Positions 42,853 through 52,439 of a stretch of 64,000 nt of DNA are shown one piece after another (position 1 is the stretch's first letter; each line of letters begins with the position of its first letter). Position numbers and translations under genes: made by a program. The stretch lies in NCBI GenBank assembly GCA_964594045.1, contig CAZQKR010000012.1, forward strand, positions 48,044 through 112,043, written 5' to 3'. This stretch comes from UBA2365 sp964594045 (GTDB lineage: Bacteria; Bacteroidota; Bacteroidia; Chitinophagales; Saprospiraceae). Below the pieces are notes generated by a model. That model was given only the letters and a program-made list of their open reading frames with translations. It was not told where the DNA came from and did no database searches.

Positions 42853-43988
42853 TTCCCTGACAATTCATTTTCAATCATATCAGCCAACTGATTAGCAATG
42901 ATCTGATCTTCAAATATTTCCAGCACCATGCGTCGTCCTGTCTGCCCCATTTTCTTTTTATCGGATTCGGACAGAAGTAAGAATTTCTCCATGGCACCGG
43001 CCAAAGAAACTGAGTTTTTCGGCTCTGCAAGAAAACCATTTTCGCCATTGCTGACCGCTTCCCTGCAACCCGGCGTGTTGGTTGTGATCACCGGCTTGGC
43101 CATGGACATAGCTTCCAGAATGACTTTCGGAAGTCCTTCCCTGTAGGAAGGCAACACGATACAGGAAGACAAACTGACCAGTTCGCGGATGTCTGTTTTA
43201 GGCCCGTGATAAATGATGATACTTTCTTCCATCCACTTTTTCAGATCACCTTCTTTAACAGAAGCAGGATTTCCACTGTCCATATCTCCGACTATCCAGC
43301 ATTCAACCTGAGGATGCCGCTTTTTGATCTCCCTGCCGGCATCGATGAATTCACGTATCCCTTTATCGTACAACAACCTGCCTATAAAGGTGAAAATTAT
43401 TTTCCGGCTCTCTTCAGAAAGATCAATAGGAGCAAAATGCCGGGCATTGACCCCGCATCCTTTGACAGCGATTCCCTGTTCCGGACGAATTATGTTCAGC
43501 TTCCTGAAAAGAGCGAGATCATCCTGGTTTTCAAAAATAATTTTCTTTTGCCTCCGGGCACTTAGTACATAAAGCCATCGGGTGATCACCTGAACCGGGC
43601 CTTTGTGCAGAAAAGCAAACCCGAGCCCGGTAACCGCCGAAATGGACGGAATACCCAGTATAGCTGCTGCAAAACCACCAAAAATATTCGGTTTGACTGT
43701 ATAATGCAGGACCAGATCAGGCTTGATCTTATGATAGATCTGATATAATTCGTAAGTCAACTGAAGATCATACCATGGATTGGTGCTTCTCCGGTGCAGC
43801 TTTTTTAACGGAAGATTATGGATCTCCGGGTGCAAATCCTTAAAATACAGCTTTTCTTCCGGTGTAATGATTGTCACCGCAAAACCCTTTTCAATCAACA
43901 CATTGATCAGATTCATCCTGAAATTCCAGATATTCCAGGCCGTATTTGCAACGATGGCGATGGTCCTATGATCTTTTTTGCTACTAAT
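42846..43988 (-). CDS. GT4 glycosyltransferase, last gene of the polysaccharide locus, unclear start codon
   Basis: The ATG at 43916 begins inside the fold (MNLINVLIEKGF). The reading frame continues upstream with IAIVANTAWNIWNFR, the normal first strand of this group, so the true start is further up. Between there and an in-frame TGA (43995-43997) there is no ATG, GTG or TTG; ATT at 43986-43988 is the best candidate. The GT-B fold shows VTGLGFAFLHKG, GRLLYDKGIREFI and the donor motif EGLPKVILEAMSMAKPVI. It probably adds one sugar of the repeat unit on the cytoplasmic face. Its start is 48 bp after the manC stop. Confidence 0.85.
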   Translation of the reverse strand: MSSKKDHRTIAIVANTAWNIWNFRMNLINVLIEKGFAVTIITPEEKLYFKDLHPEIHNLPLKKLHRRSTNPWYDLQLTYELYQIYHKIKPDLVLHYTVKPNIFGGFAAAILGIPSISAVTGLGFAFLHKGPVQVITRWLYVLSARRQKKIIFENQDDLALFRKLNIIRPEQGIAVKGCGVNARHFAPIDLSEESRKIIFTFIGRLLYDKGIREFIDAGREIKKRHPQVECWIVGDMDSGNPASVKEGDLKKWMEESIIIYHGPKTDIRELVSLSSCIVLPSYREGLPKVILEAMSMAKPVITTNTPGCREAVSNGENGFLAEPKNSVSLAGAMEKFLLLSESDKKKMGQTGRRMVLEIFEDQIIANQLADMIENELSGNQ

Positions 43989-44035
43989 GGATGTTCAGGA
44001 TTTAAATGTCATTCAAATCGGGCTTTACAAGGTAT

Positions 44036-45142
44036 TCACTCATTGGAATTCAGGTATCTGTTGGCTTCCTGCTGTACCTGTTTGATCTCCTGCTCCAGAT
44101 TTTTTGGGTAGATCATCAGTACATCTTCCTCGTCTATGACAATAAAATCTTCCAGACCTTTCACCACTACCAGTTTATGTTTTGGTGTTTTGATCAGGTT
44201 GTTTTTACAATCCATCAGCATTTGATGATCGGCATAGACCACATTGTTGTCCTTTTCCTTCGGCAAGTATTCATGCAGAGCCTTCCAGGTGCCGAGATCT
44301 GACCAGGAAATATCAGCTGGTATGGTAAAAATGTTGTCTGCCTTTTCCATAATGGCATAATCTACGGACATATTGGAGGTTTTGGGAAAGTATTCCCGGA
44401 CGAAACCATCCTCTTTTTCGGTATTGTAAAGCCCTTTCCCTTTATCCAGACATTCAAAAGTGTTGTGATCAAATCTCCTGAAAGCTTCCAGGATGGTGGA
44501 GGCTTTCCAGATGAAAATACCTGCATTCCAGAGGTAGTTTCCGCTTTCAAGGTATGTTTTTGCGGTTGCCAAGTCAGGTTTTTCCCTGAAATCCAACACT
44601 TTACATATCCTGATGCCAGATGTGTTGCCGGAATAAAAATCAGAATTTTCATCAAAGTGAATATATCCGTATCCGGTATCAGGCCTGTTGGGTTGAATTC
44701 CCAGGGTCAGCAAAACATTGTTTTTCCTGGAAAAAGCCAGTGCTGCATTCACCTTTTCAACAAAAAGATCTTCTTTTTCGATGACATGGTCCGCAGGTGT
44801 CATGACGATATTGGCGTCCGTGTCTTTTTCCAATATTTTAAATGCTGTGTAGGCAACTGCAGGACCGGTATTGTTCCGGCTGGGCTCCGTGATCACTTGC
44901 CCGTCAAGGATTTCGGGCAACTGTTCCAGAATTTTGTCCTTGTATTGTACATGGGTTACCACATAAATATTTTCCATGGGCACAATTTTCAAAAACCGTT
45001 CAAAGGTCATCCTGAGCAGTGATTTTCCTGTACCCAGAATATCGATGAATTGTTTTGGATGTGCTTCAGTACTGACCGGCCAGAACCGGGAACCAACCCC
45101 GCCTGCCATGATGGAAACGTAATCGTGAGAAATTATACCCAT
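44036..45142 (-). CDS. manC: Mannose-1-phosphate guanylyltransferase
   Basis: Makes GDP-mannose from mannose-1-phosphate and GTP. The protein is 368 residues, the single-domain form without the phosphomannose isomerase half. Cues are MAGGVGSRFWPVS at 12-24, HPKQF with K30, EPSRNNTGPAVAYTA, TPADHVI, FREKPD and SVDYAIMEKADN followed by DISWSDLGTW. GDP-mannose, or GDP-fucose or GDP-rhamnose made from it, would be a donor for the neighbouring transferases. TATATTTG at 45167-45174 on the minus strand is a perfect -7 box, so this gene may start its own transcript with the GT4 gene after it. Confidence 0.93.
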   Translation of the reverse strand: MGIISHDYVSIMAGGVGSRFWPVSTEAHPKQFIDILGTGKSLLRMTFERFLKIVPMENIYVVTHVQYKDKILEQLPEILDGQVITEPSRNNTGPAVAYTAFKILEKDTDANIVMTPADHVIEKEDLFVEKVNAALAFSRKNNVLLTLGIQPNRPDTGYGYIHFDENSDFYSGNTSGIRICKVLDFREKPDLATAKTYLESGNYLWNAGIFIWKASTILEAFRRFDHNTFECLDKGKGLYNTEKEDGFVREYFPKTSNMSVDYAIMEKADNIFTIPADISWSDLGTWKALHEYLPKEKDNNVVYADHQMLMDCKNNLIKTPKHKLVVVKGLEDFIVIDEEDVLMIYPKNLEQEIKQVQQEANRYLNSNE

Positions 45143-45406
45143 GATTTGAGTTTATTATGGATCAATCAAATATAAATTACAAATATCCTACATAAAATTG
45201 GATTGAACGAATTTTTGCTGATCTGAATTGATTCAATTCCGGCTAACTTTGGCATAATCCCTGATTTCAGTATATGCCCTGTGGGAAATCAGGTTGTCAA
45301 CCAATCATTAACGGATGAGAAAACCGGAAGTTTTATTGCTGACAGAATATGTCAATACCTTACATCCATTTTTTCTTATGCCTGTTGATAATGGAAATTT
45401 TTGCAT

Positions 45407-46462
45407 TCATTTTTGGGGATGAAGCAGGTTATTGTACATTTCTTCATGCATCGAAGCGATCTTTTGCATATTGAAACGGTCTTTGATCTTATTATACAAT
45501 GCTTCTCCTTTATTTTTAGCCTCACTGTAATTATTCATCACATGTATCATCTGATCTTCAAATCCGTTGATTTCGCACAGATATCCGGTTTTGGGATCGA
45601 TCAGCTCAGGAATGCTGCCAACAGGTCTGCTGATGACCGGTAACCGTGATAGTCCTGCTTCCAGCAATACGATGGGAAAACCTTCCCAGAGCGAAGGCAA
45701 CAGCATAACATGAGACCTGGAGCACAATTCCTGGATGTCCGTTCTGAAACCCAGAAGTTGGACTACATCTTCCAATTCAAGTTCCCTGATCTTTTCTTCA
45801 ATCCGATGCTCCAGCTCACCCGTTCCTGCGATCAAAATCTGAAAGGAATACGTTGATTTTAGCTTACGGACAATTGGTAAAACGGCCAGATGATTTTTAA
45901 CAGGTTCAAGCCTTCCAACCATCAAAAAAGTGAATTTTTCGAATTTAGGGACAACAACCGGTTCTTTAAAAGCTATGCCATTGGGGATAACCCGGTAGTT
46001 GTCTTTGAGAAAATATTTTTTGTGATACGGGGCAAAAAGCACATCAATATCTCTGAAAGGCCTGAGCAAAAAGCTGGTCAGGTCCCTTAAAAATGTTCCC
46101 ATTTTAACATTATGGGGAGTAAAAACCAGGGGCAACCCCGGGTTCATTTTTTTCAGACAAACACCTGCTACCATCGCATGATACATATGCGCGTGTATCA
46201 AGTGTACCCGTTCTGACCGGATCACTTTCTGTATTTTTTGCAAACCACGGAAGAACGAAACCGGATTTCTTTTCATTTTCAACGGAATGGTTTGAATACT
46301 GGAATCCAGAAATACCGGCACCAGAATGTCTTTTTGACTCATAACTACTACCAGATTGTCAAAACGTTCCTGATCCAGGTGCTTGCAAAGATCATATACA
46401 ACCCTCTCTGCTCCGCCCGGATTCAAGCCAGTGATGATATGCATTATCTTTAATTTAGCCAT
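45407..46462 (-). CDS. GT4 glycosyltransferase
   Basis: A protein of 351 residues with the GT-B fold. The acceptor side begins KIMHIITGLNPGGAERVVYD, the GGAE loop typical of GT4. The donor side has LMVGRLEPVKNHLAVLPIV and EGFPIVLLEAGLSRLPVI with the E-x7-E pair. Its start overlaps the end of the upstream GT4 gene by 8 bp, so the two are translationally coupled. The sugar transferred cannot be read from the sequence. Confidence 0.88.
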   Translation of the reverse strand: MAKLKIMHIITGLNPGGAERVVYDLCKHLDQERFDNLVVVMSQKDILVPVFLDSSIQTIPLKMKRNPVSFFRGLQKIQKVIRSERVHLIHAHMYHAMVAGVCLKKMNPGLPLVFTPHNVKMGTFLRDLTSFLLRPFRDIDVLFAPYHKKYFLKDNYRVIPNGIAFKEPVVVPKFEKFTFLMVGRLEPVKNHLAVLPIVRKLKSTYSFQILIAGTGELEHRIEEKIRELELEDVVQLLGFRTDIQELCSRSHVMLLPSLWEGFPIVLLEAGLSRLPVISRPVGSIPELIDPKTGYLCEINGFEDQMIHVMNNYSEAKNKGEALYNKIKDRFNMQKIASMHEEMYNNLLHPQK

Positions 46463-47516
46463 GGATCATTCTTTGGGTTACACTTTCCCCTACTGAAGAC
46501 CAGCGGAATTTTTCCGCTTCATTTTTATTTTCTTCCTGCATTTTAGCCATTCCGGAAGGATCATCGATCAAATCCTGGATTGCCTGTGTATAAGTACCGA
46601 TATCAAATGGATGATCAATTATGAAACCATTTTTACCATTTTGGACCACCGCAGCAATTCCTCCTGCACCGGACACGACCAAAGCCAGTCCTGCAGCCAT
46701 AGCCTCGAGCACTGCAGTCGGCGTACCTTCTTCAACAGAAGTCAACAGGAAAATATGTGCCTTGTTAAGTTGTCCGGCAACTTGCCACTTGTCCAATTGA
46801 CCTGTCATAATGACATTTTTAATGCTTTCAGTTGCTATGATCTTTTCCAGCTTTTGCCGCTCACTGCCATCGCCTGTCAGAATAAAATCAATTCCCGGGA
46901 TCCTTTTTGCAATCTGCACGACTGCCTCCGGGTTTTTCACTTTTTCCAGTCGGGCAACAGTGATGACCGTGGGTTTTTTGTTTTTTCGCACACGAGGTAA
47001 ATCAAAAAAAACCGGATCAATGCCACTTGGTTGAAATATTGCCCCGGGATGCGATTTTAAAAGTTCAAAGCTATTATAACCTGTGCAAAACACCAAATTT
47101 GTTTTGGCAACAGTTTTTTTCAATAAGTATTTTTTAAAGTTACTATAAAACTCTGCAGCGCCGTGAAAACTGAAAACGATCTTCCGGGATCCTGTCAATC
47201 TTTTCAACGGACCAGCCAAAATCAGACTGCTCCAGTCTCCATGGATGTGCAATACATCAAACCGATGTTTCTTCAATATGAGATAACAGAAAATTACAAA
47301 ATAAAAGATCAGTATTCCCAAAAACTGTGGCCGGATCCGGTGCAAAGCCAGATGACCCATTATGCGAACATCGTCAATACTCACCTTTTCTCCCTGGTTG
47401 AAAAAAACAGTTACCTCATGGCCGGCACTCAACTGGTATTCGGTCAGATAACGGATATGTTTTTCCATGCCACCGCTTAAAGGAGGTAATTTGGTATAAA
47501 TACGGAGTATCTTCAT
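46455..47516 (-). CDS. GT4 glycosyltransferase
   Basis: A protein of 353 residues. LPPLSGGMEKHIRYL at the N-terminus and EEGTPTAVLEAMAAGLALVV in the donor domain identify GT4. Between them are HIHGDWSSLILAGPLK and TVARLEKVKNPEAVVQIAK. Overlaps the next gene by 8 bp; 138 bp separate it from the preceding GT4 gene. Confidence 0.88.
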   Translation of the reverse strand: MKILRIYTKLPPLSGGMEKHIRYLTEYQLSAGHEVTVFFNQGEKVSIDDVRIMGHLALHRIRPQFLGILIFYFVIFCYLILKKHRFDVLHIHGDWSSLILAGPLKRLTGSRKIVFSFHGAAEFYSNFKKYLLKKTVAKTNLVFCTGYNSFELLKSHPGAIFQPSGIDPVFFDLPRVRKNKKPTVITVARLEKVKNPEAVVQIAKRIPGIDFILTGDGSERQKLEKIIATESIKNVIMTGQLDKWQVAGQLNKAHIFLLTSVEEGTPTAVLEAMAAGLALVVSGAGGIAAVVQNGKNGFIIDHPFDIGTYTQAIQDLIDDPSGMAKMQEENKNEAEKFRWSSVGESVTQRMIHG

Positions 47517-47654
47517 TATTTACCACATACTTAGATAATATGATTTTAGGGAAATTTTTAAAAGCTCTTTATTTGGAATGAAAAAACGGTTGCATGTTTC
47601 CGGAAATCATCTCATCAGCGGAGTAAAATTAAAACTTATCACCATATTATATAT

Positions 47655-48776
47655 TCAAAGTTTCAAAAATTTCATTCCATAAAGCACCTTCCGGTATAGA
47701 TTGAAAGCCTGGACCCATTCATATTGTGCATATACTTTCATACGGGCATTGGTTCCAAGTTGACGTCGCAACTCTTCATTGCGGATCAGTTTTTCAATCG
47801 CATTTGTCAGTTCTTCTGAAGATCCTGGTTCGATGAGCAAACAGTCCTTTTCGTGTTCCACAACACCAGGGATCGCTGCAATATTTGTGGCAATCACCGG
47901 CAATCCCATTCCCATGGCTTCCAAAATTGTCCGGGGCATCGCTTCACCCAAAAACGGGATGGAAGGCTGGATGTACAGATCGGCAGACCTGATCAGCGGA
48001 ATGAGCTCTTCCTGATCCATCCACCGGATCAGATGGATATTGGGATGATCAGCAGCCTGTTGCTTCAGTTTACTGTATAATTTGCCGCCACCGATCAGAT
48101 ATAACTCAAGCTGATATCGTTTTGAAAGCCTTGAGATGGCTTCTATAGCCAATCCGTATCCTTTTTGAGGTACAAATCTGCCTATGCTGATGATCTTAAA
48201 ACATTCCCCCGCCTGATAATCAGTTTTTGGTGGCTGAAAAAGTTGCAGGTCAACCCGGTTGGGGATTTCCACGACATTGCTGACAAATCCCTGTTCATTG
48301 AGCAGACGAGTCATTTCAGCGCTGAGGGAACGGATCACGGAAGCATTCCGAAGGCATAACCTGACCAGAAAAGATAAAATTTTGTCGGTGGTCGTTTTTT
48401 TTTGAAAGTACCTGAAAAAAACATCCCCGTGCAGTTCCACCATCAAAGGAATTCCGTACACCCTGGAAGCGATAAGCGCCGAAAGACCTCCGGATATGGG
48501 TGATTGGGCCAAAAGATGGGTGACCCTGTAACGCGGGATATAAAAAATCAACAATAGGCTGGTTAAGATAAATGATCTTTCCCGCTTGCCCAAAGCCGGA
48601 ACAAGTGACAATACTATGTTGCCCTCCCGGTATTGTTCAAACCTGTTCTTTGTGGATCTGGCAAAAATATGATACTCATCAGCATCCCTGGCAAGCTCTT
48701 TCCATATCTTTTTGGTGTGGTGACCCACACCCAACGGTGGAAACTGATTGGCTGAAATATGTAAAACACGTATCAT
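47655..48776 (-). CDS. GT4 glycosyltransferase
   Basis: A protein of 373 residues. VLHISANQFPPLGVGHHTKK begins the first domain; SIGRFVPQKGYGLAIEAI and GEAMPRTILEAMGMGLPVIA mark the donor site. It overlaps the upstream GT4 gene by four bases (ATGA type). A charged surface and no signal peptide place it at the cytoplasmic side of the inner membrane. Confidence 0.88.
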   Translation of the reverse strand: MIRVLHISANQFPPLGVGHHTKKIWKELARDADEYHIFARSTKNRFEQYREGNIVLSLVPALGKRERSFILTSLLLIFYIPRYRVTHLLAQSPISGGLSALIASRVYGIPLMVELHGDVFFRYFQKKTTTDKILSFLVRLCLRNASVIRSLSAEMTRLLNEQGFVSNVVEIPNRVDLQLFQPPKTDYQAGECFKIISIGRFVPQKGYGLAIEAISRLSKRYQLELYLIGGGKLYSKLKQQAADHPNIHLIRWMDQEELIPLIRSADLYIQPSIPFLGEAMPRTILEAMGMGLPVIATNIAAIPGVVEHEKDCLLIEPGSSEELTNAIEKLIRNEELRRQLGTNARMKVYAQYEWVQAFNLYRKVLYGMKFLKL

Positions 48777-49957
48777 TTCCGAGCAAAAATACGTTCGATA
48801 TACATTTCTGCAATCGCTTCAGTACCAAATTTTCTGACTTGAAGGAGGTTTTCTTCTGCAAGCACTTTGAGCATTGGCGGATCGATGTACAATCCGGATA
48901 TTCGTTGAAGAAATCCAATCAGATCATCTGGCTCAACGATATAGGTTTGTTGTCTTCTGCCCATCACATCCCTTACGCCACCCGCAGCAGTTGCCACAAC
49001 AGGCAACCCGCATGCCATAGCTTCGATCAGGGTTCTGGGAAAACCTTCTGCCTGACTGGGTTGAATGAAAATGTCCGACATCTGGTACAATTCATGAATA
49101 GCTGCATTCGGAACATCATCAGCAAAGATCACCTTATCGGCATAAGGTTTACCCGACAAGACCGATTGCAGCTTACTTTTCTCAGGCCCACCTCCGGCAA
49201 AAAAGAAAATGCAGTCACCATTCGGGTTCCATTTAAAGAACTCATCAGTCATATAGGGAAAATAAAACCGGGTTTTTCTGACAGGACTGAACCGGTGGAC
49301 AAATAAAAATACTGTGGCACTTTCAGAAACATTCCATTTATTTCTCAATAATTTTTTCCGGGACACATCCACCGGCTTAAACCGCTGAAGATCAACATCA
49401 TTGTACAGGATAATTATCTTTGACCACCGAACGCCCAGACTAAGGTGATAATACCTTCTCATGGATTCCGGCCCGGTCACAAAATAAGTGATGTGTTTTT
49501 TGATGAACCTGAAAGGGAGTTCTGACTTCAGCCACTGTCTGAATTTTTTCCAACCGCGTGGAAGCGCATGATAATATTCATGGCTGCCTTGTGTGCTTTG
49601 CCAGTAATAGGTCTTTTGTCCCGTAAAAAAAGCCACGAGGATACTCACGATCGCCGCAGGCCAACTGATCCTTGTAAAAACCCGGTCAAAACCTTGATCA
49701 TGCAACTTTTTGAGCAAATAGGACAGATACAAAAAGCGGATCAACTTTGGCCTGTTGATTGGAAAAATACGGATAGCAGGAACAGTCAAAAGGGGTTTGT
49801 CTTCGCATTTTTCAATGATCAGGGCGATTTCAACACCTTTCCGTGCAAGCGTTTCCAGCAAATGGATGATGTGGTAAAAATGTGAGCTGCTGTTATGAGC
49901 AAAATGGTTCAGAACGAATATCAGTTTCATTTGTAGCGGTTGATCTTTCAATTTCAA
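48773..49957 (-). CDS. GT4 glycosyltransferase
   Basis: A protein of 394 residues. KLIFVLNHFAHNSSSHFYHI at the start, FLFVHRFSPVRKTRFYFPYM after the interdomain linker, and EGFPRTLIEAMACGLPVVAT at the donor site. An internal ATG at residue 10 (MKLIFVL, 49930) is an equally good start. It follows the flippase gene by 30 bp. Confidence 0.88.
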   Translation of the reverse strand: MKLKDQPLQMKLIFVLNHFAHNSSSHFYHIIHLLETLARKGVEIALIIEKCEDKPLLTVPAIRIFPINRPKLIRFLYLSYLLKKLHDQGFDRVFTRISWPAAIVSILVAFFTGQKTYYWQSTQGSHEYYHALPRGWKKFRQWLKSELPFRFIKKHITYFVTGPESMRRYYHLSLGVRWSKIIILYNDVDLQRFKPVDVSRKKLLRNKWNVSESATVFLFVHRFSPVRKTRFYFPYMTDEFFKWNPNGDCIFFFAGGGPEKSKLQSVLSGKPYADKVIFADDVPNAAIHELYQMSDIFIQPSQAEGFPRTLIEAMACGLPVVATAAGGVRDVMGRRQQTYIVEPDDLIGFLQRISGLYIDPPMLKVLAEENLLQVRKFGTEAIAEMYIERIFARK

Positions 49958-49987
49958 CCAAAATTAACATTTAAAAATCTAAACAAG

Positions 49988-51190
49988 CTAATTACCAGGA
50001 TTTAAATCAACTGCTTTATGGAATTTTTGCTCAGCAAAAATGAGGTAGATCATTTGCAACAAAGAACTTACGAGAAATAATGAAACCAGGATCGCAAGAC
50101 TGGTCGTAAAGCTGCTGAAATAGCTGATCATGAACCAGGTAACGGGAGGCAACAAAAACAAAGCATAACTGATGTTGATGTGAAAATTTCGGTATGAAGC
50201 CAGGAAATTTGCCCGTGACTTAATGAAAAATATATAGGGAAAAAGCAAAAAACTCAACAATATCACATAAAGCGCATAAAAACTGCCCGTGGTGAATTTC
50301 ATATAAGCCATGCCGGTCAATATCATCCCTGCCTGCAGAAACCCACCGATATACCAGGCATTTTTTACATAGGCCTGATCGTATTGTCTGATGTTTGCCC
50401 TGAACAGGAAAAGTGATTCTGCCGTCCGCACAAGACCTGAAATGAACTGATACACTTTCATGAGCAGGGAATAGATACCTATGACTTCCTTGCTGACCAA
50501 TGGTTCAAACAACAGGATTATAATGTTGGAATCCAGTCTTTTAAGGCTGATATTGAAATAGTACGGGTAAAATCTGCTTAATTTGGACCGGATCATGCTG
50601 AACATTGCGCCAAAAAATTGCAGGCTTCTTACAAATACCCTCAATCTGCTCAAAATGAAATACACTACAACGATGGTTTGTGCAATTGAAATAAGAAGTA
50701 CCAGACTTTGAAAATCACGGATCCAGCCAGGAATGATCATGATGGTAAGGAGGCAGATTTTTAATACTGCCTGGACAAAGATCAGAATATAATACCGCTT
50801 CAGCTTGTTTTCTGCCTGGAGCACCACATCAATGTATGCCTGGAAAGAACCTGAAAAAATAAACAGGTAAAACAGCCAGAAAGGGATATCCGTATACTGC
50901 AGGAACAAAACCACCGGAATAAAAAGCAGTACATTGACAAAAATAAAATAGGCGGTATAGATAAATCTGAATGACGGATCATCCTGGTACCGGATAATGG
51001 CATAATTCGGAGGGATCAGGATGAAAAGCAGGCTGAATAAACCGGCAACCGCGCTCAGATAGGCAAATTCGCCAAAAACATCCACACCCAGTGCACGTGC
51101 GATCACTATGTTGGTCAAAAAATTGATCCCTGCAGCTGCCGTATTCCATACGGACAGATCAAACAGTTTCCTGACTATTCCGGCTGCCAT
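49988..51190 (-). CDS. Wzx-like polysaccharide flippase
   Basis: A 400-residue, multi-helix membrane protein of the MOP superfamily (oligosaccharide flippase branch). The first helices contain NTAAAGINFLTNIVIARALG and VFGEFAYLSAVAGLFSLLF, the classic start of Wzx-like proteins; about 12 hydrophobic segments follow. It should flip the undecaprenyl-linked repeat unit to the periplasmic side. It overlaps the upstream polymerase gene by 32 bp, which supports a paired Wzx/Wzy system. Confidence 0.85.
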   Translation of the reverse strand: MAAGIVRKLFDLSVWNTAAAGINFLTNIVIARALGVDVFGEFAYLSAVAGLFSLLFILIPPNYAIIRYQDDPSFRFIYTAYFIFVNVLLFIPVVLFLQYTDIPFWLFYLFIFSGSFQAYIDVVLQAENKLKRYYILIFVQAVLKICLLTIMIIPGWIRDFQSLVLLISIAQTIVVVYFILSRLRVFVRSLQFFGAMFSMIRSKLSRFYPYYFNISLKRLDSNIIILLFEPLVSKEVIGIYSLLMKVYQFISGLVRTAESLFLFRANIRQYDQAYVKNAWYIGGFLQAGMILTGMAYMKFTTGSFYALYVILLSFLLFPYIFFIKSRANFLASYRNFHINISYALFLLPPVTWFMISYFSSFTTSLAILVSLFLVSSLLQMIYLIFAEQKFHKAVDLNPGN

Positions 51191-52436
51191 TCAGTTCTTT
51201 TATTTTATAAAGTACACCAGTCAAAGTTACAACCAGTAAAAACAAAAAAGAAACCGGCAACAACCAATTAGCTGACAAAGTGGTGATCAGAAAAATGAGC
51301 AGCCACATCCTCGATGCTTTGTAAAAGCGGAAAAAAGGTGAATCTTCATCCAGATCCGGTATTTTGGTGGAACGATACAGACTCATCAGGAATAAAATAA
51401 AGAGAAACAGACCGACTATACCCGATTCAGCAAGCATTTGAATATAAGGATTGAAAGCAGATGCAAGGATCACTGCCGCAGATCCGTCAAAAAACTGTTC
51501 TCTGCCGATCTCTACAAATTTTGGCCTGTATTTTTCCCGGACCGCATGGGCGTAATTACCATAACCATAACCCAGAACCGGTTTTTCGCGGATCATTTCC
51601 CATGCGACCTGCAGAGAAAGCATCCTGAGTGCTGATGATTCCTGATCAGACTGTTTTGAAATATTGGTAATTCTTTGAAATACAGGTGTTTTTGAAAGAT
51701 TATTGAAAGAGAAATAAATCACCGGAACCAACAGGAAAAAGGATGCTGCAAGCAAAAAAACATTCAATCTGGTCTTGGGTGTAATAAAGATCAGGTGACT
51801 GATCATCAGCACCAGGAAAGTGAAGATCGCTCCCAATCCCACCGTTAACATCAAAGCTACAGAATAAAGGGAAGCGTTGATCCATCTTTTTGAGATGATG
51901 GCTTCGTATAAAAAAAATGTGATAAACACACTGACTTCATCACCCATGATCCCGAATGCTCTTTGGATACCTGTTTTGCTGACCATAATATTGAACAGTT
52001 CAGATTCAGGAAAGACGGCTGAAAATATCACAAATATGGCATTGATCAAAGCAAAGATCCTTAGAAATCTGAGAAAAGACAGCAATTGTACTTCGTCTGA
52101 CTTATTGAATTTAATAAATAATATAATATTGATCATCAATAAGATATGCAGATTGACAGACAATGCCTGAAGAAATCCTTCAGGAGACAAAAATCCTGCA
52201 TAAACTGTTGAAAGGAGCAAAAATCCGCTGAACCAAAGAAGGAATACCGGGATAGAATGCTCTTTACGGAAATGGATCAGGGTTAGAAAATTCAACAGGA
52301 GGAAAACCAATTTGAACAGTAAAGATAGCCGGATCTCCAATCCGCCGCCCAGATCCAGGATGGTGCCTAAAAACTGATCCCCGTTTTCAAGCAGGATCAC
52401 CCAATAGAACAAAATGAGCAGGATCAGTTTTCCCAT
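51159..52436 (-). CDS. Wzy-like O-antigen polymerase / ligase family protein
   Basis: A 425-residue membrane protein with about 11 hydrophobic segments. A large loop late in the sequence contains GYGYGNYAHAVREKYRP followed by NPYIQMLAESGIVGLFLFIL, the pattern of the O-antigen ligase / Wzy superfamily (periplasmic loop with conserved Arg, then H/N-x-x-Y/L-x-E-G). With Wzx next to it, polymerisation of flipped repeat units is the likely role; a WaaL-type ligase remains possible. Confidence 0.8.
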   Translation of the reverse strand: MGKLILLILFYWVILLENGDQFLGTILDLGGGLEIRLSLLFKLVFLLLNFLTLIHFRKEHSIPVFLLWFSGFLLLSTVYAGFLSPEGFLQALSVNLHILLMINIILFIKFNKSDEVQLLSFLRFLRIFALINAIFVIFSAVFPESELFNIMVSKTGIQRAFGIMGDEVSVFITFFLYEAIISKRWINASLYSVALMLTVGLGAIFTFLVLMISHLIFITPKTRLNVFLLAASFFLLVPVIYFSFNNLSKTPVFQRITNISKQSDQESSALRMLSLQVAWEMIREKPVLGYGYGNYAHAVREKYRPKFVEIGREQFFDGSAAVILASAFNPYIQMLAESGIVGLFLFILFLMSLYRSTKIPDLDEDSPFFRFYKASRMWLLIFLITTLSANWLLPVSFLFLLVVTLTGVLYKIKELNGSRNSQETV

Positions 52437-52439
52437 GAT

